Shown: piece by piece, positions 56,920 through 64,000 of the stretch
How the letters are laid out: every line of letters begins with the position of its first letter
How positions within the stretch are numbered: the first letter of the stretch is position 1
Assembly (NCBI GenBank): GCA_013423325.1
Contig: BLJB01000232.1
Span: 30,500 to 94,499 of the forward strand
Direction of reading: 5' to 3'
Source: Usnea hakonensis
Lineage: Eukaryota > Ascomycota > Lecanoromycetes > Lecanorales > Parmeliaceae
Length of the DNA stretch: 64,000 nucleotides
Notes under the pieces: model-generated
The model's input: the letters and a program-made list of their open reading frames with translations, nothing else
Told to the model about the DNA's origin: nothing
The model's database searches: none
Translations under genes and position numbers: made by a program

Positions 56920-59739
56920 TTGGACCAGGCCACCAATGCTGACAGTTGAGTGGTCGATCAAGCCAAGGGTCGGAGGGAGCGAGCAAAAGCTAAAAAGTCC
57001 TGGTGCGCCAAACTCAAGTTCAAAGTCCAAGCCCAAGCCGAGCCCGAGCCCGAGCCCTGGACTTCTTAAAGCTGAAGAGTAAGACTGAAGACGGAAAGAG
57101 GGGTCGATCGGGTCGATCTTTTCCCTGATCCTTGGCTAAAAAGGTGGGGGGACCCGGGTATGGAGGTATGGAAAAGCTTGGCATGCACGCCCACGAAAAT
57201 TGGCAGAGGTGGAAATGTTCGGTCCAAATCCCCTTAATGCCTTCTATCAAACGGGTAAAGTACCAGCGAAGGTACTCTGAAGGTAAGTACCTACCTTACA
57301 GTAATGTTGGGTGTCAATCTTTTTTTATCTATCATTCCCGGTTGCCAGAGTCAACCCACGTCAAACATTCCACGACACAATTACGATCCGACTTTTTATC
57401 CCTCACTTAGACTCCTCGTTTTGATCTTTTGATCGAACATCTCGTTCCGCTTTCAATATTTCTTGCAGATTAATGAAGCAAGTACAGCCCGATCTCCGTA
57501 TGCCGCTATCTTATTCCCTTATCCTTTGACCAAGAATTATCAATACTTTATTGCATCTACCCCACTGTAGCATCAAAACCGTCGCCCTATCCGAGCAGCT
57601 CCGCATACGTGATGCCAGAGATCAACGCCACGTATCAGCCCGCTTAGCAACATCAAATCATTAATAATGGTGGACGCCTAGTCAGCTTTCTGATCCAAGT
57701 CCTTTGCACATAGGCATCAACAGTTGTACCAGACTGTAATAATGTTGGGCAAGATGGTGCTTTGTCTTCCAGTCTCGATATCCCTCCATCGTTGGAGCCA
57801 ACCCACCCATCTCCATGAGACATCGTCTGCAAAGTCGGTGTAACTTCTTCTCTCACCACTTCATATGAGCCAGTCTCTCCCCCAGCGCTGCCTACTATCT
57901 CCTTGTATTTGATATTTTCCGTTCGCTCAGGAAACGCCGTATGACAGGCCGACTCCATTTTGCACTAAACAAGCGTAAAAGACTTGCAAGCTGATTTTGC
58001 GGACGCTCTTGAGGATCCGGAACATTCAATGGCGGCTTGTTCTGTGCAGTAGCCAGCATGATGGTACATACCCTACCCTTTAAGGATCAGAAACACTTAG
58101 GAAGGAGAAATAGAGGAACAGGGGGCACGCCGCATAACACGCTGCTTGGAATATTGAAGGAGACGAGGCAGAAATCCTAGCCTTCGTAGAGAGACGTGGA
58201 CCGTGTGAACGCCCTTATCGGATCTTACGACCCGACTTGATATGCCTTGCCAACTAGATCGAGGCCGTAATAACACCCTGCTTCAAGTATCGTCAGACGT
58301 AAGTGATAGCATGGGAAGAAGGTAAGACGATATCGAAGCTAGGTCTCGCAAGGCTAGCCATCGACGCTGGCGACCTCTTGGAGTTGTTTACACGATGTTA
58401 CGGTACAGAATGGGCTCGATGTCATAAACCCTTCATTCGAAAAAGATCGTTACTAGCGCAATCTACCTTCTAATTGGATTCGCATCGAAGAGTGGTGACA
58501 TAAGGTAGTAAGTCCTGGCGAAACAGGTGACGTTAGCGGGATGTATCTATTATGAGGCCCAGGTGCCCATCCTGAGCCTGCACACGGCAACAGGCAAGGC
58601 GTCACCTCAGAGTTCACACATTTTACAACGGCTGCTTACTTTGAAATTAAATACATTCGATAGCAGGGACCATTTTCAGATATACGGAGAATCAGTGCCA
58701 GCAAGTGTAACCAGTGAGCTTTAACGAGGCGTCAACAGAATTGAAAGCAAACCGCATTGTCACCACAGAAGACGTTCAGGTCCAATGAAGAAAGCAAAAA
58801 CTCGTAGCGTGGAGCAGTTCTCTGTTTTAGACAAGATTGAAGTCTCATATGCTTGGAACATCAATGATCTTCTAACCCTCGGTCTTGTCAAAAGGAGAAG
58901 GTACAAGTATGATGCGTGCATTGTGAGCTTCACATACATCTCGTGATGTGAGCGAAAGCAACCGGCAGATGCGCCGACCAATGAATCCTGTGTGACATCA
59001 AGTCTCGACAACACAGTGGACAGATCAGCGTTGAGCCAACCGACAGCGTGTCTTATTAGTCGAGAGTGTTTCCTACTCTGAAAACAGTCTTGGGCTGGTG
59101 AGGAGGAAGCTTCACCTCAGCAAGTACTAGAAGAGCTGTTCACGGCGGAAAAAATGGGGACACTCAAGACAAGCACTGCGAGGCGAGGAGTCAGCTGTAC
59201 ATGACGAGAGGCATTGAGTAATGAAAGTGAAGAGCTTCGGCATCTCATTGGTGTATGTGAAAGTTGTCCATCAGAGGTGTCCGCTCTCGATATTGAGCTA
59301 CAGGCAAGTTGCAAGTGATACTTACCTGAACATTGGTCCATAGCTCACGCTTAGAGTATGCCTTTTAATTTCCGCATCATCATAAGGTAAGTGTCGCGCC
59401 GCCCTAGTGGTCTAATTAGTTTGCAGCCTGATTGACTTCCCGTCCTCTTCATCGGCAAAATTCCGTCCTTAGCAATCCTCGGCTTGTCGGCTTTCACTTT
59501 AGGCAATATCAATGGACAGACATCTTGATCTTGGTCGCAGAGGACCCTGTAGAAGGCAGAGTATAAAGTCCCTGGATCCTCTCCTGCATCCTCTACTCTA
59601 CCAACTCCAGAACTCGGATCCCTGAAGCCTTTGCTGAATCCGAACAGAAAGAATCCAAACATCCTCCATTGTCTGCTCTCAAACTTCTCCTTTGATTCTT
59701 GGAATTCTCATCGACTAATTCTCATTATCAGAAGAAGCA
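56920..59739. other. Gene-poor region (2.8 kb)
   Basis: The interval contains a CAAGCCCAAGCCGAGCCCGA run near 57026 and the TACC/GGTA-type words near 57264-57297. Minus-strand frames at 57653-57958 and 59351-59662 lack motifs. The last few hundred bases are presumably the promoter and leader of the cupin gene. Confidence 0.5.
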
Positions 59740-60261
59740 ATGTCGTCTGCTCCACTGTCTCCTCCTCGCGTGGTCACGGCGTCTCACTCTTCCAATGGCA
59801 CTTCAATCATTAGCTCAGATGACCGAGCACAATCCTTCTCCCCATTCGGCCCAGCCGCCAGCTCTTTCGTCAACATCCATTCTGCAGATCAAGTGCCTGT
59901 CTCCAATAGCACCCCCATTCCCTCCGGCTTTGCAACTTCCGTCCCTCGTGCACCTGCAGCTGGCGTGATATTTACCACCACCGACATCCCGCCCGGCGGA
60001 GGCAGCCCTATGCATCGAACCCTAAGCTTGGATTACGGAGTAGTGCTATCCGGAGAGATTACAATGAAGCTCGATGGCGGAGATGAGACTATCATCAGAA
60101 CGGGGGACTACTTACTGCAAAGAGGAACTATGCACCAGTGGTACAATCATACGAAGGCACCTTGTCGCATCCTGATTGTCATGGTGGGGAGCGAGAAAGT
60201 GGTCACAGAAGATGGCAAGGTATTGGATGCGTACTTCCCGCCCCCACCAAAGAAGTCATGA
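59740..60261 (+). CDS. Cupin-domain protein
   Basis: This is a small single-exon protein of 173 residues with one conserved beta-barrel (cupin) domain. The first 60 residues are Ser/Pro-rich and not conserved. The barrel reads GVIFTTTDIPPGGGSPMHRT, LSLDYGVVLSGEITMKLDGG, GDYLLQRGTMHQWYNHTKAP, ending CRILIVMVGSEKV. Motif 1 supplies His in PMHRT and a run to the Gly of VVLSGEI, and motif 2 supplies His in GTMHQWYNH. The usual second metal ligand of motif 1 is not obvious, so metal binding is uncertain. Small fungal cupins of this type occur both alone and beside polyketide genes, and no such genes are here. It has no signal peptide. It is the last intact gene before the RIP-mutated DNA. Confidence 0.85.
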   Translation: MSSAPLSPPRVVTASHSSNGTSIISSDDRAQSFSPFGPAASSFVNIHSADQVPVSNSTPIPSGFATSVPRAPAAGVIFTTTDIPPGGGSPMHRTLSLDYGVVLSGEITMKLDGGDETIIRTGDYLLQRGTMHQWYNHTKAPCRILIVMVGSEKVVTEDGKVLDAYFPPPPKKS

Positions 60262-60724
60262 AGCTGGAACACTGCAAAGATTGAACTAGGGCCGTTCATA
60301 GCTTCTCGCGTGGCGATCTTGGCAATTGCGACTAGGTTTGAGGACCACTTTACTCCCATCGTATGTTTGTGGTCTTCGATATCCTTTGATTAAAAATTAA
60401 AATTACCGGCTTTCCGGCAAGCTTTCGTGCTCCAGTACCCAGGTGTCCATCTGGAATTCGGGTGATGTGATCATATCATGTGACGCTCGAAAGTGTACCT
60501 ATACGTTCTCAATACACAATTCTTTGATGCCAAACCGAAATCGTTCGTTATCCTCAGTTCCGATAAGCTCTCATTGGTGGAGATAGTCAGTACCTAGTAA
60601 AGTACTGTATCTACTTGCGGCGGTTTCCAAACAAAAACGTCCCGTCCCCTGCCAAATACTTCAATCTTCACCATACTTTAAGGTCGGCAGGGGGTTTTTC
60701 GCGATGACACTAGTAGCCACTTAG
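60262..60724. other. Transition from cupin gene to repeat DNA
   Basis: This sequence has normal composition with CpA and TpG present at ordinary frequency. It holds the presumed cupin 3' UTR. The change to RIP-type composition takes place at about 60,720. Confidence 0.55.
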
Positions 60725-62640
60725 TAGAGGCGAGTATCTTCGTAGTATTCTATAAATTAAAATAGACTTAGTATTTAATTCCTTTAGATATAATTTTATA
60801 TTTAAATCTTTTAGGGTTAGTATCTTTTAAATAGAAAAGATAAATAGTACTATTATAGAACTAAGATCTCTTCGAATATAATAAGTTCTTCGGGTTACGA
60901 GAGTCTTAATCTTTCTTAATATTCGAATACTAAGCTAGATTTCCGAGTACTAAACTAAGTACTAAGCCGTCTTTCGGGATCTAGCTACTATAATTTATAT
61001 TAACGCTCTTATTTTTTTAGCTTTAGATTTATACGATTTAGTCGATTTTCTCGCGGGGGTACTATTCCCGGGATACTTTAAATACTATAGGGGATAGGGG
61101 TTAGAGTTAGGCTTATAAGTAGATAACTCGGGTAGAGGTATTAGATCGCGAGACTCTAATATAAAATACAAGTTTAGGTCCATGAAAAAATTTCATAATT
61201 TGTAGGTCGAAAAAATATCGAAATTAATACTACTTTTTTTTATCGTATATTTAGTAGTAATATAATATTACTATAATCTAGCCTTCTTACTAATAGTAGT
61301 AGTAAATTAGGAGTAGATACTAAAGAGTCTATATAAAATATAATTAGCTACTTTCTATATTACGATTCTATAGTTTTATAGATTATATTTATAATTCTTA
61401 TACTCCTTATTCTTCTTATCCTCCTTATTCTTCTTATAGATCTAATAATAATACCTACTTAATAACCTTATTTCTAAAGTATTTATCTATAGTTATAGAT
61501 AGATAGAGCTACTTTCGAGATAATATATTTAAATATATAATATAGAGACTAGTCTTACTAGTAACTTAACTTAAGGCTATATATAATTAGCTATAGATAA
61601 ATAGTTTAGACTATAAAGAGATATTAATATATTATAGAGACTAGCCTTAAAACTTATTAATAATTATAGTAAATATAAGGCGAACTAGAAATTAATATTA
61701 TTAAAATAATATATATAACTTATTTAAATTAGATAGAGTAAGTAATATTTATAATATAAAATATTATTTACTATTATAGTTACTATTAAGAATATATATA
61801 TTAAGTATAGTAATATTAATATATTTTATTTATAGACGCGTATTATTATATAGATTAGTCTTCTATTCTAAATTTTATAGTAGTATAATTAGATAGTTCT
61901 TTTTTAGCTCTAAATAATATAGTAGTAATAAGACTAGTTCGAATATATTTATAACTTTAATAGAAAGTAAGGTACTATTTTTTTTATTAATAATTTTATT
62001 TTAACTATTATATATAATCTTTACTTTAGAAAACTTATTAAGGACCTAGTAATTAATATTAGTAATATTTTTATTAAGGATAATAAAGATAGCTCTAGCT
62101 ATATAGAAAATATATAGCTAGTAAGGATTAAAGTCTTTATAGATAATTTAAATAAAATTAAAAATTATATTATCTTTTTCTTTTAATTATCTAATATACT
62201 GATTAATAATATTATATCTCTTAATACTCGGTATAGTATTATTATCTATATCGAGTAGATCTTAAGCGAATAGCTCTATATTAGTATAGCCTTATTTAAT
62301 AAGATTCGGGTTTCGTAGCCTTATATTTTTAATAAGGCGTAATATCTAAATATAGCTTTAAAGATATAACTTTTTTAATATAGATTAAATAATATAACTA
62401 GACTTAATATTGAAAGTAGATATATAGAACACTTATTATTAGTTTATTAATTAATTATGGAAGTATAAGAAATATATAAGACTATTTATAAAATATTAAG
62501 GCGCTAAGATTATATAACGAAGTTACGTAACTTAATAAACCTTTCTATTTTAATATTTCTACTCGAGTATATTTCTTCTTTTAAAAAATTAAATTTTAAC
62601 TTCTATATTAATTCTATACTATATAATAGTAATATTAAGG
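60725..62640. repeat. RIP-mutated, extremely AT-rich repeat DNA
   Basis: By eye most of this block is A and T, with TpA everywhere and only scattered CpA or TpG. A C-to-T change at CpA, on both strands, is the RIP signature. No open frame of useful length survives. A short sub-stretch at about 61160-61210 keeps several CpA/TpG (for example TCCATG and TTCATAA) and may be a junction between two repeats. The original element cannot be identified by eye. Confidence 0.85.
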
Positions 62641-62785
62641 TTTGGATTGGATTGGAATTCATACTCGTGTCTATCTAACTATATGAAAGATAATTACGGG
62701 AAGCTCTATAGCAATAGTGTAAGGGAAACCTTTATAGTATTACTACTACCAGGGTGAAAAACCTTACCGTGCTCCTACTTGTCTC
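62641..62785. other. Short non-RIP island between two RIPed blocks
   Basis: About 145 bp in which CpA and TpG are normal (CATACTCGTGTC, AGCAATAGTGTAAGG, CCAGGGTGAAAAACC). It may be a junction or an unaffected single-copy spacer between two repeats. No gene is present. Confidence 0.5.
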
Positions 62786-64000
62786 TACTATTTTAAGTCT
62801 ATATACTACCTTCGACTACTACCGCTCGGTACCCCCTATACTCGTATTCCTCTACCCTTTTTATATTAATACTCGCGCCCTTTAGGCCGCTCTACCCCTA
62901 TATAACTAGTCTTTTACTAGGGAATACTAGCCTAGGAGGCCGGATTAGATTAGTTATCTAATTAATATCCTTACCCCCTTTAGGGTAGTTAGTATTCTCC
63001 GTAGATTACTAGTTCCTATAGATTCTAGAAGTACTAGTCTAAATTATCCTAGCCTCGAATAAAAGATAAGGATATATTTAGTATCCTATTTCGACTAGCC
63101 GTATTCGTAGCTAGCTATATAGATACCTAGGACCTTACGATGGAAGAGGAACTATGCTAGCCCGATCTTCTCTATTCGTATCTGGATTAGGGCGGAGCTT
63201 TCGGCTTTTACGAGGTTATAGTAAAGTATTCTCCTTATTTTCTAGTCCTTAGGACCCTAAGCTAGTATTCTCTCGTTTTCGGGTATACCCGTATGGTAGC
63301 CTTCCTATAGGGTACGCTAGGCTATATTACTCTAGCCCTATACTCTTCCCCTTATTACCTCTATCTCCTTCCTTTCTCTTTTCCCTATATCGTATTATTC
63401 CTACCCTTCCCTAGGGAGGGTACCCTCGGCCTATAAGTACTTCTCTATCGTAGGCGCTAGTAGTACCTTTACCTTACGACCTCGTTTCCCCCGGAGTACT
63501 CTACGGATACGTATATTTCTAATCTTCGTAACCTCGTATACGCCCCTAAGGGCTTAGTAACGGAGGACCGCTAGGTCTAAGGAGACCTATATAAGGGGAA
63601 TACTTATCTCTACCTCTAGTTCCCTAGTATTTATCGCCTTATATACTCCCGAGACGTATCTTAGGTACTTATTCTAGGTTATCCCTAGCTATCTTCCTAG
63701 TATCTTTATTACTCCTCGCGTACCCTCTAGATTATACTAGATAGCCGCCGCGTACGTTATTACCGGCCGAATAACGGCCTAGTATACTATACGTACTCGG
63801 TTTAGTATTATTCCCTATATCGAGGCTACCGTTATTAATNNCGTATAGGCCTAGGACCCGTATACTACCCTTTAGCTCTATAACTATTACTCCTAGGTCT
63901 ACTATAGCTTTTATATTAAAGCGTTTCGGCCTTCTAGTAAGGTAGACTAGCTCGTACTTCTTAGGGGCGAAGGTCGCCCCGTATATTTTCGCCTACTTTA
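62786..64000. repeat. RIP-mutated repeat of higher GC content, nearly devoid of CpA/TpG
   Basis: This block looks much more balanced in GC than the previous one, yet in roughly 1.2 kb I count only about four or five TpG and essentially no CpA. The sequence is dominated by TAG, CTA, TAC, CCT and GGTA words. That is what a GC-richer element looks like after saturation RIP. No open frame survives. The element continues past the window edge. Confidence 0.85.
63840..63841. other. Two undetermined bases (N)
   Basis: Two Ns interrupt the RIPed repeat and mark an assembly uncertainty of the kind expected in repeats. Confidence 0.95.

Noticed and set aside
57653..57958. Minus-strand 101-codon frame
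   Set aside because: No motif and low-complexity surroundings. Treated as chance.
62786..64000. Novel coding or structural DNA in the GC-balanced right end
   Set aside because: Stops occur in every frame and CpA/TpG are almost absent, which is explained by RIP of an older repeat rather than by a new function.

Overview
This window is nuclear DNA from a filamentous ascomycete (Pezizomycotina). The evidence is split genes with short 34-320 nt GT-AG introns and CTRAY-like branch points, gene content typical of the subphylum (CHS5, SRP101, YIF1, SEN1, an RID-type DNA methyltransferase, a 7TM-RGS protein), and a right-hand end of AT-rich DNA almost stripped of CpA/TpG, the footprint of repeat-induced point mutation (RIP). 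I do not assign a class. Exon coordinates were worked out by hand from reading frames and splice consensus, so they are models. CDS start/end values span introns.

Layout. 1-7.1 kb: the 3' part of a WASP/Las17 actin regulator (+), a frame-disrupted nicotinamide riboside kinase (-), and an unrecognised gene with an in-frame TAG (-). 7.1-10.25 kb: a gene-poor stretch with a 59-bp tandem duplication. 10.26-16.5 kb: SRP receptor alpha and YIF1, divergent across 209 bp, then a possible small ORF and a 7TM-RGS signalling protein. 19.0-31.9 kb: CHS5, RID, MRS2, an SDR oxidoreductase and a large disordered protein of unknown role. 32.5-49.1 kb: SEN1 helicase, a Dnf-type lipid flippase, a PIP-box-like nuclear protein and V-ATPase subunit E. 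50.2-55.8 kb: a Sec14-like CRAL-TRIO protein, a NIPA/DUF803 membrane protein and an MCM1-type MADS-box factor. 56.55-56.92 kb: a 366-bp terminal-inverted-repeat element (MITE). 59.7-60.3 kb: a cupin protein. 60.7-64 kb: RIP-mutated repeat DNA.

Most genes are housekeeping and independently expressed; there is no biosynthetic cluster or operon. Several serve membrane traffic and cell-surface growth: SRP101 (ER targeting), YIF1 (ER-Golgi), CHS5 (chitin synthase export), the flippase, the Sec14-like protein, V-ATPase E and Las17 (endocytosis).

The most interesting items are the RID methyltransferase (EQT variant of motif VI, apparent GC-AG first intron) on the same contig as heavily RIPed DNA, the unlabelled MITE with a near-perfect central hairpin, the broken NRK gene, and SEN1 with three CCHC zinc knuckles. 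I did not find a convincing new multi-gene system.
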